From Cruorifilaria tuberocauda (Eukaryota; Nematoda; Chromadorea; Rhabditida; Onchocercidae), in assembly GCA_013365365.1 (NCBI GenBank), contig JABVXU010000100.1, forward strand, positions 62,001 through 126,000: a stretch of DNA of 64,000 nucleotides, written 5' to 3'. The notes beneath the pieces are model-generated. The model was not told where the DNA came from and made no database searches. It worked only from the letters and a program-made list of their open reading frames with translations. Below, piece by piece: positions 14,087-26,640 of the stretch. The stretch's first letter is position 1. Each line of letters starts with the position of its first letter. The translations under genes were made by a program, and so were the position numbers.

Positions 14087-14900
14087 CTTAAAAGCCGGAC
14101 AAGAGGTCGTTTACCCAAAAAGTTTCAATCATTTATTAATTGATAACAAGATCGATCGCTAATAACGTTTTGGTAATTCGATAAACGGTAGGACAATATG
14201 ATCATTGAAGTTGATAGTAATTTCTTATATTTTCAAAATCAATCGGAAATAATCTGAAAATAGGATAAATTGCTAAGTGCCACAAAACTAATATGAATAT
14301 TTCAGGAACAGCATTTTATCACTTCTTTAAAAATATTTCTATGACATTTGAACTAGACACGTAATGCTTTAATGTATAAAAGTTATAAAAATATACCTCA
14401 AAACTTCAGAAAGTTTTTTGAAAAACTGAACAATGTCGAATGATCAAAGTTAAAGAGTTTTAATCTCAACAACTGCAGGCTATAAATTACACAGTCATCC
14501 TACGGTCTAGTTTAAGCGCTCAAGAATAACAGGGGAAATCCAGCGCTTAAAAATCCATCAAAACAGTACCTAAATTTACGGGAAATCGTATTTGACAACA
14601 TGAACAGTTCATATGAAGCAGATAGCGAAAGAGTAATATTATAAAGACGGCTGAGAAAGCAGCATACTACTTTGAGAGAGGGAGACTGCTGGCATCGATG
14701 AAATAGAATAGGGCAAGAACTGGAAATAGAGAATGTTTGAAGATTTTGTTTATTGTTTAGCGGTCGGTTGTGAATTCCATTAACTGAGGGGCAGTTATTT
14801 TATTAATGATGAGGATTTGCAGCATACGAAGAACTGGGTTTGGTAAGATGACGAACATTTAGTGGTACTTGACAATCGAATATAAGTGATCTCAGTGAGG
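14087..14900. promoter_or_regulatory. Intergenic region, possibly a shared divergent promoter
   Basis: This 0.8 kb lies between the possible 5' exon of the minus-strand gene and the CCDC22 start. I see no exon in it. No TATA box or clear motif stands out from the AT-rich background. The role as a divergent promoter is inferred only from orientation. Confidence 0.2.
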
Positions 14901-17900
14901 ATGGATGTTGTTGATGGTCAAATTATCAGTACATTGTGCCATCTCGACCCGTTCGTTTCTCTTACAGCAAATTCTTTTTTGTTTTTTTAGGAAACACCAT
15001 TGCATGAATTTATTAATGTTATGATTTCAGAAACTTTTTTGATGGCCTTCAAGAGATTCCGGACAGTGTTGCAGAGCTTGGTATCGAGATCTTTTATCAA
15101 GCTATTGTGATGTTAATATGGTCATGCAAACCGAGTACCAAGTAACATCAATTTTCAATTAATTACATAATAATCAGTTGTTCATCTTATTATCTCTTCA
15201 GGAAAGAAATTCCATCGAAATTGCTTCCACAGAATATGTCTGCAAAATTCCGATGCGTTACAACTGTTGTCGATGCGGTGAAGGCAAATTTTAGTTTTAT
15301 TTGTATGTTGATGGAACTCAGGCAAATCTTGATTTCAACTTAAACAAATTCATCAAATTAAATTCAGACTCTTTCAAATAGCGGTATATCTAAGAAGTTT
15401 CCGGTCGGAACTAAATTCAAAAAAATCTTTTTCCCTGCCAAAACTATTGATTGCAGAACATTGGAGTGCGTGATCCCATTGATTACCATATGTTACTCTA
15501 TGGACGAAGCAAGGAGTTGCGTAACATTCTTATTGGTCTCATAGAAAAATTACCCAAAGATTCTTCAGTGGTTATTTCTGCGGAAGGCATGTATTGTGAA
15601 ATTATTTTTGTTGTACATCAATGCGCATCGAATGCGTTTCGAAATTTTTTGTTTTAAAGAATTTATTGAAAACCGAACTTCTAACCAGATTTTCAATGCC
15701 ACCTTTTTCTTGCTCGATAATTAAAAAAAAGAATTCCAGATCCACTGAGAAACCTAATACGATCAGCTATCCGTAACGAGGGAGACAAGGACGAATCTTT
15801 AACTTGGTGTAGTTTAGCTCAAAATGAAACTTGGGTAAGTGTGAATTTTCATATTTTATTGCGGTGACGAATTTCGTAAATTCGCTTTTTTATAATAATC
15901 TTTGCTCTTTTTACTTTAAGAAAAAGTGATTTAGGCGTTATCAACAAGAATCGATTTCGTAGGTTTCTGTGGGGATGTTATGGCAGCTTTAAAATATGAT
16001 GATTGGCGATGCCGTCAGAAAGCATTTATTTGTTCCTTGATGGAAAATAATGCCGTGAAAAACATTAGGGCACAAAATTATCAATCAATTAGAGATGAAA
16101 TTTTAAAAATTCTACATCGTAAATGTCCTATTATTGACAAGAAAATCGAATCAGAGTAAGTTTATCTTATTTTTTCAAATTCATGCATCTTTAATTTTAT
16201 CAATCTTCTAAAATTTAGTCTTACAGAATTGCAATAAAATATATCATTCTATTGTTATAGAACATCTTTCGAACCGTACGACACATCCACATCATGCAGT
16301 ATTTTTCAGATTGAAACCTAAACCAGTTCTTCCTCCAGATTTGCAGAAAAAAGAAAAAGCAACGAATGAACAGGAAATTAATGAAGTTTCGAAAGTGAAT
16401 GTTGAAAATGAAGTGCTTAACAAATTGCTCAATGAAGTTATGACTTTGACAGCATATATAGATCGTAAAAAGATTTCCAAGACTCAGGTTGGGAGTTATA
16501 TACATGTTTCCTTGCTAGCAGTTTTTTTTGCTTTTTTCAGTAGCAAAGAATGACGTTATCTCAAGATGTTCACTGCTTTCCAGTTAATTAGTCAATTTAG
16601 CTATCTTTTGATAACTGTCAATGAATGCTAAATTAAACGAAGTTCTGTTTATTACAGATGGAAAACGATGAAGTTGAACGGTTATTAATTTTACGAAACA
16701 GAAAGTTTCAAGAGGCGGAAATTGATGAACGGCTAGAAAAACTGCTGGGAAATGCTGATGCTGTTTTGAAACTTGAGGTTTATTTTTTATATATTTGTAA
16801 TTGTTCCTATAGTGCATTTTTAAAATAAAGTGATTAGAGATGTAGTAGAAGCCGATTTTCTGCGTTATTCTTAAATATACTTTTCCAGAATTACGTCAAT
16901 GCAAGTGATGAAAGGATGCAGAATCTTCAAAATGTATGGCTGAAGGCCAAAGTAGAAAAAGATAAGGAAGTAAAGATAGCACGGCTAACTGCTTTATCAT
17001 CGGTCCGTCAAATATTATGATATTGAATCGGTAAATAGCTAGTCTGAATTTCTTCCACGATTAAAAAAATTAAACTGAGGCTATTCTAGGGTTTTACCTC
17101 TCTGTACTGCAGTCGAGAAACTTCATCAAAGGATACAAAACTGATTGAGAACGAACTTGCTGGTAGAAAGGAAACTCTGGAAAAACTGGTTTGCTTCAGA
17201 CTATATTGAAGTAGTTTCATTATATGTATATCATCATTGAAGCTTTGAATCAGTTTTACTTATTTTCAGAGAAAACAGGTTGAATCACGTGAAGAGAAGC
17301 ATATTAATCGAAATATTTATACGAAACACATATTTGACATTGTTGGCAATATTAGGAAGCAGCAAAATGAAATTAACAAAGTATGTTCAAGTAACGAATA
17401 TAAATGCTCAGTATTACCACTTATTTGTTGAATCTAAAACTGTACATACGTGAAACAGAGAACCATTTATAAAATCCTTAACTAAAAAAATGGAAAAGTT
17501 GAATAATGCTAGAGATATTCTATTGCTTGTTTTGATACATTCTCCGTATTTTTAGATTTCCGTTGAAAATGTCAATCTTCAGAAGGAGATCAGGTCGAGT
17601 GCGGGGAAATTGGAGCGATCTTTCATTGTAGTTGAAGGAAAACTGTTCAAAGTATCTCTTTTGCATTATTTATTTGATTAGTCATGTGGTTCTAATGATT
17701 ATCAAAATCAGCTTTGAGTCAGCTCTTTACGTATATTTCAGTTATTTTACCTATATTTCAGTGATTCATGTATTCCAATGTTATTTGAAACTTATATCTC
17801 TACATTGCAGGACGTTGAGAAAGATGCATCCATGAAAAAGGCATATAAGTTATTGATGAAAATTCATAGTGAATGTTCTTGTGTTATTACTGCCATTGAT

Positions 17901-18219
17901 TCTGCTGGACAACTTGAACAAGAAATTGAAGAGCTAAACGATCAGGTAAGATTATTCACTCAGTTTTCTTCAATTTCAAAATTAATGAATCAAACATTTT
18001 TATAAAACGTTCATCAATGTTTTTCTGAAACAGTCGAGTAAGGTAGAGAAATCTTTCGCTTTTTCGCTAAATGTTATAATTTCATGATTTATAATTTTTT
18101 CATTGAAGATTGCTATGCAACACCAAAAAAACACCGATGAAAAACTTGAATGTATTGTTAACGATTGGATGGGAATAAAGGAAGAAAATATGACCCTGAA
18201 GGCATTATTGAAAGAGTGA
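14901..18219 (+). CDS. ccdc22: CCDC22 homologue (CCC/Commander complex coiled-coil protein)
   Basis: CCDC22 is a subunit of the CCC complex, which with retriever and WASH recycles membrane proteins from endosomes; in vertebrates it also affects NF-kB turnover. My model has 14 exons: 14901-14935, 15031-15141, 15202-15277, 15457-15586, 15740-15834, 15935-16155, 16310-16487, 16658-16777, 16889-17002, 17090-17188, 17270-17380, 17556-17651, 17811-17945 and 18109-18219. It encodes 543 residues, against about 627 in human. The N-terminal part (residues 1-110) matches the NN-CH (calponin-like) domain: MDVVDGQIISTLNFFDG, then LLPQNMSAKFR. The C-terminal coiled coil carries the diagnostic block KHIFDIVGNIRKQQNEINK and later LFKDVEKDASMKKAYKLL. 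The middle is divergent. Intron 4 uses a GC donor (AAG/GCATGT). All phases agree. A possible splice-leader acceptor (CTCAG) ends at 14895, just before the ATG. Exon 1 is the least secure, resting on family alignment. Confidence 0.88.
15587..15739 (+). other. GC-AG intron in the CCDC22 homologue
   Basis: The exon ends in GAAG followed by GCATGT, and the acceptor is ATTCCAG. Only this GC donor keeps the frame: the nearest GT, four bases further on, leads to an in-frame stop in the next exon. GC-AG introns are a known minority class in nematodes. Confidence 0.75.
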
Positions 18220-21165
18220 TAATTAATCTTTTTATTGTATTAATATATATCTTCGAGATTTATTTTATTTGTACAAAGAGAAAATTCAATACATAATTAG
18301 CATTCATAATCATATATACCGTTTGTTAGTTATGCAGTGACATATAGATTCAAAACAACGGTCCCGTTAAAGGATTCACGCTTCAGATATGACTTACGTC
18401 TCCTAGAACTTTTTAAATAATAAGATCGAAGCAAAATAATATTTCAAGATATTTCAGAGTGCACTAAATTTTTGATGAAAAGAAAAACTGCTCTAAACAT
18501 TCTGATCAGAAGAACTGATTCAGAGGTTTATTTGGAATTAACGACAAAGTATGAGATACCATTGCATCTTGCCACTACTGAGCCAGCATCATTAAGAAAG
18601 AATGAGGCGAAATATGGCTATCAATAGAAAAGGGAAAATTCTTGTCGTGCACGGTAGTTATCCAACATTTGTTGGACCGTGATTTTCGGAATTCTTCGAC
18701 TTGGAGTTCTTGCAAATCTATCAATCGGATTTAGACCTTCTAGTCAACTGAGCATTAATTTCTTGCAACGAAGCAAGATGTGCGCTCATTTGGTTGTGGT
18801 GATTTAGGTTAATACATTTGTTGTCATACAAGCTTGTTTGAGCGTGGAATTTTTTTTTAACTCGTTCATTTAGTCGCACTATGTCCAACTTCTCTGAATT
18901 TATATTCATTCGATCGTCTTATCATAGTAGACCTAGCAGCTGCAACTGTTAAGTTAAATTATTAAAAGAATTGCTGGTAGTCAGCGACATTTGGATCACT
19001 GCGTTTAGATATTTTTACTTCCTATAATGAATTTAAATTTTAATCTCAGTAAAGGGATTCTCGCTAAAGTTAGTGGAACTACCTCGTTAAAAATGCAAGT
19101 TTGCCTTTGAAATCTATTTGAAATCAATTTCAAAAATGTGTTTTTCATGTCCTTTATCTCCAAATTCAATAACTGACATAAAAGTACTATACAAACATAC
19201 AACATCATAAGAAAAATCAGAATCATAAGAAAAAGGGAATCTGACCTATATCAACGAGAAGTTCAATAATATATTGAGATATGATAAGTGAGAAACTTTG
19301 CAATGGAATAGCCTAGAAGTGTAACATACTTTGAAGTTGGCTGAAATTGAAACATACAATTTTCCTTTAATTTAACCCCTTTAGGGACAAATATTTTAAT
19401 GCATATGGAATTTTCAAGAAGAAATGATGAAATATAGTTGTATTTTTATCAGCAAATATAGATCAGTGAGCAGAAATGTTAAGGAGATACTGTGTCAATG
19501 ATATTAGAAATAGATAGACGGCTATCAAAAATAAGTGGACGAATATCAGAATTAGAAACAGATCAGTTAACTCACTTTTTGTTTCTTCATTTTGCTTCAT
19601 TGGAACAATTTCCGCGGTTTTAACTGTTATCTTCGTCATTCTTCATCACCTAAGCTGCAGTTGGTACGTTAACTGAGCATAATTTTTTCCCCCTTCTTTT
19701 TGATTTATAGCACAACCTTTCAAATGTGACATTTTTTACTGTCACTGATTTTTTAACATCCGATTTATTTTCTCAACTAAAATTGTTCAAAAATTATAAA
19801 AAAAAGAAAAAATTGATGTTGAAATTCTGTAAGATAGAAATCTGTTTAAAAAAATTTCAATTAAATGTTATCAAGTTTCATTGAAATACTTAAATAAAAA
19901 ATACTGTTAGTAGATCATATAATTCAATTTCTGATGCACAGTTTGCGTTTATTTTGTATACAGTGGAATGACTTTCTTCTGATTGTTGAATTTTGAATAG
20001 GCCTCTCTTCGATGTTTTTGAATGTTGGACAGATGGCATAAATTTTCATTCGGTCTGATAAGCACAGTTATCCTGAGGATGGAACTCTTTCTTAATATTG
20101 CATTTGTTAGCGTTACTCTGTTATATGCTCAGCTTTGTGTTCTCAAGTTTTCTCTTTACGAAACAGTGTCAGAATAAAGGAGAGATGGAATGAATAGGAA
20201 GGCTGGAGCAAAATTCCACGGAAACATTTGTTTTTCTCTCTTAAAATTGACGGTTGTTTACTTGCTCTTCGAGAACTACGCCTGTGTGGGATGTAAGATC
20301 TGAAGTGCCACATCTCAAATCCTCAGCTAGAGAAGCTCCTTTCCAGCACTCTACAGCATTTCATATCAATTTTCCCCTTCTACTTTCCACATTTTATACT
20401 GAAGTAAAAACATTCTGATGACGTGTACCACAAAGATCAGTCTGATCAACCTTTTTCTTTTTATCTCTCGCTATCTGCTATTAAATCGTCATTGACAATA
20501 CCCTGTTTAAAATGGTCTCCTACCTCGCTTGAAAGATTTCCTTATCACTGAACTACTTCTTAATACAATAAGAGACGCATTCATAATTTTTATCCTTGTA
20601 CAATTTTCAGGCTAAAAATATCCATCTTCAATTACTTCTTTAATGCTATTTTTAACTTGGTCCGTTTCAACGTTGAATAAATTTTATAGTGATTAATGAT
20701 TTTACTATCAGGACTACTGATGAACCTTTACACCTTATCATGGCTTATTTCCGGTAAACTATAATGACTTTCTTGATGCGATGAATGTGATGGATTCCAT
20801 AAATAGCTTATTTTTTCATGCATAAATTTTAAATTTTCATCTGTTTTTAAGCTACTATATCAACCATTTTGCTGCTGCTGTGAAACAAATTAAAATATGT
20901 CACTATTGTTATTTATTAGAAGCATTAGTAAATTTCAATTTTCAATGTGGTCAGGAATACCGATGTCATTTCTACTAGTTGATTGTTATTTTAACTTGCC
21001 TAATTTGTTAAAGGAAGTGATAAAAGAGAGGTGCTCTCACGCGCTTTATTTTGCGATATCACTTTCTCCTCAGGCATCAAGTATTGACGTTTCATCACCG
21101 GTGAAAATAAAGAATATAGATGAAACATTTTTATAAAATTCGAAAAAAAATGTCTCAGGTAAGAA
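18220..21165. other. Intergenic DNA between CCDC22 and calsequestrin
   Basis: This is about 2.9 kb of AT-rich sequence without a convincing exon. It must contain the 3' UTR of the CCDC22 gene and the promoter of the calsequestrin gene. Short frames such as those near 19.0-19.2 kb and 20.9-21.1 kb lack coding character. Confidence 0.6.
21151..21165 (+). promoter_or_regulatory. Likely splice-leader (trans-splice) acceptor of calsequestrin
   Basis: TGTCTCAG ends at 21158, seven bases before the ATG at 21166. Many nematode mRNAs receive a spliced leader at such a site close to the start codon. It is inferred from position only. The following GTAAGA also resembles a donor, so a short untranslated exon ending here is an alternative. 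Confidence 0.45.
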
Positions 21166-24100
21166 ATGCCTTTCGTGGTCATAGTTTTACTGCTCTTATC
21201 GTTCATATCGAAGTCAGAACAAGCCACCAATGCGAAAACATTGGACATCAATTGCATGTTTCTTGGATATCCTGAATTAGAATACGACGGGTTTGACCGA
21301 ACTGAGGTTAGCCTGCATCGAATTCCATTTCATTTTATTAAATTATATGCAAAAGAGCGATATCATTACTTTCTATTATCATTTTCTCTTTCTCAACCAG
21401 ATTATAGGTTCTCTTCAAGTCTTTTCCTTCTGTAACTTTTTTTTGTCTTTTTTGCTACCTATAATAGCTATCAATATTCTGCTAAAATTTTTTATATGCG
21501 TATTCTTACTAGGCAAAAATGCGTCTAAAGCATTTCAAATTCCATTAGATTTAAGATGATTTCAATATGCAGAAAAAATGATTTTTATCTTTAACTTCAC
21601 TGTTTATTGTCACTACGCATGTTTCAATATTATAAAAAAATATACAATTCTCTCGTTTTTAGGTTTTGAATGAAAAAAATTTTAATAAAACAGTGCTTGC
21701 AAGCGATTCTAGAACAATTGTTTTTTTTAACGATGTTGAAGAGGACGATTCTGAATTGGATCAATATGAATGTTTTTTGCAAGTATATTTGTGCTTTTGT
21801 CTTTCAAAATTTGTTTCTGTTATTCATTCATTTTCCTGAAAATTTGAATTACCTTAAGCATTCATATTCACTTATCAAATTGAAATTACTTTGATGATGT
21901 CTGAAGTGAATATTCAAAAAATTGCATCAAATTAATAATCGTGAATTTTGCAGTTATCGGCTCAAATAATGACCAAACGAGGATACAGCTTTTACACTGT
22001 AAATACGACGAAAGAGACACGATTGAGAAAGCAAGAAAGTATGATAACGAATTAAAAAATTTTTACTTCGTTTTCAAAATGCAGTTGAGGAAAATTTTAG
22101 ATGTTGAAAAAGGCGAGGACACAATACATATCTATAAAGATGGTTATAAAATTGAATATTTCGGCGTTCGCGATCCAGAAACGTTTGTTTCATGGCTTAT
22201 GGATGTTAGTACTTTTTTAATTCATTAAATTCTGTTTGTTTAGTTCCTTCCGATTTTTTCTACTTTTATTCTTTTTCAGTATACTCCTCTTATTTCCTTT
22301 TCTTTAAGAAGTCGGCAAATTAAATTGCCGAATGTGTTTGTTCAAAATTTCAATTTAACACTTGCAAATCAATACAGTATATAGATATAAATGGTTGTTA
22401 ATAGACGATTTTGAGATTCCTGATGATCCAGTGACGATAATAAATGACGAACACGATCAAGAAGGATTTGAGACATTAGAAGATGATGTTGTCAGAGTGA
22501 TTGGTTATTTCGAACCAGGGAGTGTTGGTTAGCTTATCAAGTTTATATCACTTCTTATTATAATGTCTAAACAATATTTGATCAGTGTGTGTTTTTTTCA
22601 ATATCAGAAGTGAATGATATAATAAATGCTTAAAATATAAAACATTAAAATGTGTAAAATAGAATTTCGTAAAGTTACTATGAAGTTTTTTAGTTCTGTT
22701 TGATTGTTTGTGAGAAAGCTTTATTTTGGCGCATTTGAATAGTTAATGAAGAATTATTCGATAGAGAATTTAATTCTCCTTGAGTTATAGGATGATTGCC
22801 AGAGGTTGTCGATAATAAACCTCAATCATTTAAAGGGTTTTTCTTTACTCGTTGGATTTGAGAAAATATCGTTCATTTATTGAAGTATGATCCAGAAGAG
22901 ACTCATTTAAGGATAGGTAGTAACACGTAGAGTCACTTTTTATTTGTGAGTATTATATGAAAAATATATCGAAGTCAAAATCGAATCTTGAAATAATTAA
23001 TATTGTTTGTGATGAATTTCAAAGGTGTCATGAAATTATTACTCACTTTAATTTTTGATTCCTTGGTGACTATTAATAGCATTCTTTGAACGCTTCAAAT
23101 AACTTGTTTGACTTGGAGTGAAATGAAAGAAATGATAATCGATTATATTAAGTAAATAAATGGAATTTTTTAGCATAGTGAATAACAATCGTTTTATCGG
23201 CAATGTTTGAGACAAATAATTGTTATGAAATAGATTTCTGCTAAAGATTTTGATTTTAATATTTTTATATTATTAATTTAATTTTCCTTTGCATTGCAAC
23301 CTTATTGTTCTTAATATCAATCGTTTTATTTTCAGCATTAAAAGAGTATGAAGAAGCAGCTGAAGATTTTATGGGTGAAGTGGAATTCTATGCTGTTGTT
23401 AACTCCTATGTCAGTTGTTTTCAGAAAAATATTACCAAGACTTTTTCTTTTTCGGATATGTTATGAAGCGCTCCAGTAAATGTTTGCCTTTCTTCCTTTT
23501 TGCAAGAAAGCAAATTTTTTATGGAATCATTTCAGTGGGCTCGAAAAATGGGATTGAAACGAGTTGGTGAGGTACAGATGTTACGACCATTTGAAGACGA
23601 TCCTATTTACGCTCCGACATCGGTAGATACTGAAGGGGAATTCGAAAGCTGGGTCGAGAAACACAAGAAACCAATAATGCAGAAATTAACTCTCCAGAAT
23701 TATTTCAATGTTTGGGTAAAAATTTCACATTTTTGGTGTACATCTTTGAATACATTTGAAAGTGCTTAAATTGTACAGATTGTGCAATTTTAGAAGTACT
23801 CAAATTTTCTTTTGCAGAAAGATCGAGAAGAAGACGAGAAATTGATTGTTGCATTCTGTGATGAGGAGTCACGCGAAGGTCGAGCAATGTTCAAATTACT
23901 CCGAAAAATTGCGGATGAGAATAGCGAACATGCTGGAACATTGGAGATTTCATTAATCGATCCAGGTACTATCCGTCTGTCAATAATCGGAATCAGTTCA
24001 TCATTTCTCTTTGCTGTTTCTCGTCTGGTGCTAAGGTAGAGAACGCAATTATTGTTCAGTTTATTTGTTTAAATGTTTTGACCAATTTCGCAATTTTACA

Positions 24101-24722
24101 ACTGTCAAAATTTTCTTCGATATTTCAAAGATTAAATTCTGTTCTAGATGAATTTCCATTGATGGTTGATGTCTGGGAAGAAATGTTCGGTATTGATATC
24201 GAAGGTAGTCCACAACTTGGTCTCGTCGATATTTCTGATGTATATCTCTTATTCCCACATTTTTTGCTCATAGGTTTATGTAAAATTTACATGAAAAATT
24301 AGGAAGGTTACGAATGCATTTCTGATGAGTTTAATTAGAGGGTGCTTTTGTTATTCACGGATATATAAATGATAAACACTGAAGATCGAATTGTTTCAAA
24401 GTATCATGATTGTAGAAAGAAGGAATATGGTTCGATATGTCACAGTTGAATCTTGATGATCCGAAGAAACATCAGGATAGCAATCTGGAAGTGCTTCAGT
24501 CTTGGATTGATCAAATTATGAATGGCAATATATCGTTGGATGGTCTCTTTTTAGTTTTTGCATTATAATCTTTTTTCTGCGCTACAGCTTATGATATTTT
24601 AATAGAATTCTAATTCTAATGAAACTGCAAATTGTTTTCCAGATGACGATGAAAATAACGAGCCAGAACCAACGAAAGCTGCTACACCACCGAAATCAAA
24701 AAAAAGCAAAAAGGAGTTGTGA
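21166..24722 (+). CDS. csq-1: Calsequestrin
   Basis: Calsequestrin is the low-affinity, high-capacity calcium buffer of the muscle sarcoplasmic reticulum lumen. The model has 11 exons: 21166-21306, 21663-21782, 21954-22038, 22101-22208, 22405-22527, 23336-23409, 23536-23715, 23818-23965, 24148-24239, 24416-24542 and 24643-24722. It gives 425 residues, a normal length. A signal peptide (MPFVVIVLLLLSFISKSEQA) is followed by the family start YPELEYDGFDR and three thioredoxin-like domains. Recognisable blocks are FFNDVEEDDSELD, DDVVRVIGYFE, EEDEKLIVAFCDEE, SLIDPDEFPLMVDVWEEMFG and PQLGLVDISD. The acidic tail is short (DDDDENNEPEP) and is followed by a basic end finishing KKSKKEL, unlike the long poly-Asp tail of vertebrate CASQ. 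Exons 3-5 needed phase choices; intron 3 (22039-22100) has an alternative AG at 22084. The gene symbol follows the C. elegans orthologue. Confidence 0.93.
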
Positions 24723-24960
24723 AGCCTTTTAAATGCATGTGCAATATCAAGATGGATCATATCTCAGTAATGGATGCCTTTTTCTTCAAATACTACTCAA
24801 TTGCTCAACTGAAAAATACCAACTTTACTGGCTAAAATTTTTATCTAGGAGTTAAATTAAAAATTTCAGATTAATCCTATTATTCCCTTACTATAGCATA
24901 CTCAAAACATTATTTCGAATTGGATGGAATAACTTAGCTTGCCGATTTTAGAGCTGGCTT

Positions 24961-24966
24961 AATAAA
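24961..24966 (+). terminator. Candidate polyadenylation signal of calsequestrin
   Basis: AATAAA lies about 240 bases after the calsequestrin stop codon, a reasonable 3' UTR length. It is the first perfect copy downstream that I noticed. Confidence 0.5.
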
Positions 24967-26189
24967 AAGACCGACAATTAAAAATTTGGAACTAATTTTC
25001 TAAATACTTTTTATTGACTGATTCTTTAATAGTATTTTTTTATTTAAATGATGAATTTACAAACAACTGAGCAGTGTATATTCTCTTGTAAATTTTCATT
25101 CCTCAAGCCATATTCCTTGAAAGTTAGAATGCGGAGCTATAGTCTATCGTTTCATTCGATGTGATAATCCTGAATAAATACTCAGTATTTGCTTAAATGA
25201 GTTTCTCAAAACTAATTTAATTTGCATACCATTTTTATTTCTTTTTTACTAAATTAAAAAATTAAAATCGGAAAGATTAGAACTGTCCTATTCCAATGCG
25301 TCCTCTATAGTTCTTTCAACTTGTTAAAGCATTCAAGTTCACGATTAATGTAAAGTTTAGTTTAACCAATCTGAATATTCAAATCTTCTCTTGAAAAGAA
25401 TACTAGGTATACGCTTGATTTTGCATTTGTAAACTGAGCAGATACTTATGTTTATTAATTATATAAAAGTGCCTTATGAAAAAGCCCATGTAGTTATTTT
25501 CACATTTTAGATATTTTTTAACTTAACAAATATCAGTACTTTAATATATAGGGAATAATCATGCTGCATATTAAAAGTCATACACATTATTTGTTACTGT
25601 TCCATTTTTAATCGAAAATTGTCATAATTAATTATACTGCTGTGGAAACATGAAGAATTCAACTGTAATGAACCCAGATAAATGACAATTTTCGGAATGG
25701 TCAATGAAGTTATAGTATTGTCTTTGATTTTGATAGCATTATATGAATATTTGCACCATGATAATTGGAATAAAATAACGTGATGAATAAGGAAAAAAAC
25801 ATCAAAGTTAAACATTATGCAAATTGTATACCAAAAAAAGAAAAAAGTGAGTAGATGATAGGGTTATGGTTCCATTTCTTCAGTAATTTCACTTGTTGAA
25901 AAATCATTGAAGTTAAACACTTTTTTAATTCATTCAATACTTATAATTATTAATTAGCGGGATGAAGATACTGAATTGTATCAGCTTCTTACCGTCATAT
26001 ATTATGACTTGGTAGAATTGGGAAGGATGTGCAATGAGGAACCTAATTAGCTGCCTGTTTGATTGAACTTACAAAATATGTTAGGATGATGCGCAAAGAT
26101 TTATTGTCAATTATTTAGTAATAGAACTTTGAAGTATTTTTTTTAACTATGATATGAATATTTTTGCTATTTTATTTCTTTATAATCTA

Positions 26190-26640
26190 GCAAAGTGGAA
26201 GTAGGGCATTTCAAGCTTTGCAAGAAGTTTTCCTACAACTCGGAGAATTTCGCCTTCAAAATTCTTGAAACTCATTAAACTACTGTAACAAATTGTAAGA
26301 TACAGAATGATGCATCTCGAAGTGCAATTTCAAATTAAGCGCTTTCCAAGAAAATACTGACGAGCTGATGAATTAGGCCAGCTCCATACTTTGGTCATTT
26401 CATCGATAAATGAATTTCTTTGGTTTCCAGGATTTTGAATTCTTTCGTCTCCCAGCAATTCATGAAAGACTACTGCTTTTTTGTTTCGAATTTGTGGCTT
26501 TAAAAAGTCGATAATGATATCACAAGTCGTTTTTAGAATATCAAAATTTCGCCTACCTACAATTATACGAATATTTCGGAAATTTTTCAAAAGTAAATTT
26601 TTTAATTACTAGAATTTTGATCTGTTTCACTCAAAACCGG
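26190..26640 (-). pseudogene. Unidentified coding relic or uncharacterised exons
   Basis: The minus strand reads as protein-like sequence in several nearby pieces: an open stretch over 26590-26330 containing VFHELLGDERIQNPGNQRN and then FIDEMTKVWSWPNSSARQYF, and a further piece at about 26270-26190 reading FEGEILRVVGKLLAKLEMPY. Tryptophans, charged residues and prolines occur as in real proteins. The pieces are separated by stops, and I could not find a consistent exon chain or a start. I recognise no family. It could be a decayed gene, a fragment of an insertion, or two exons of a gene I failed to resolve. Confidence 0.25.

Noticed and set aside
25980..26030. Plus-strand frame reading LYQLLTVIYYDLVELGRM after an AG
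   Set aside because: It is short, the opposite strand is also open, and no partner exon was found.
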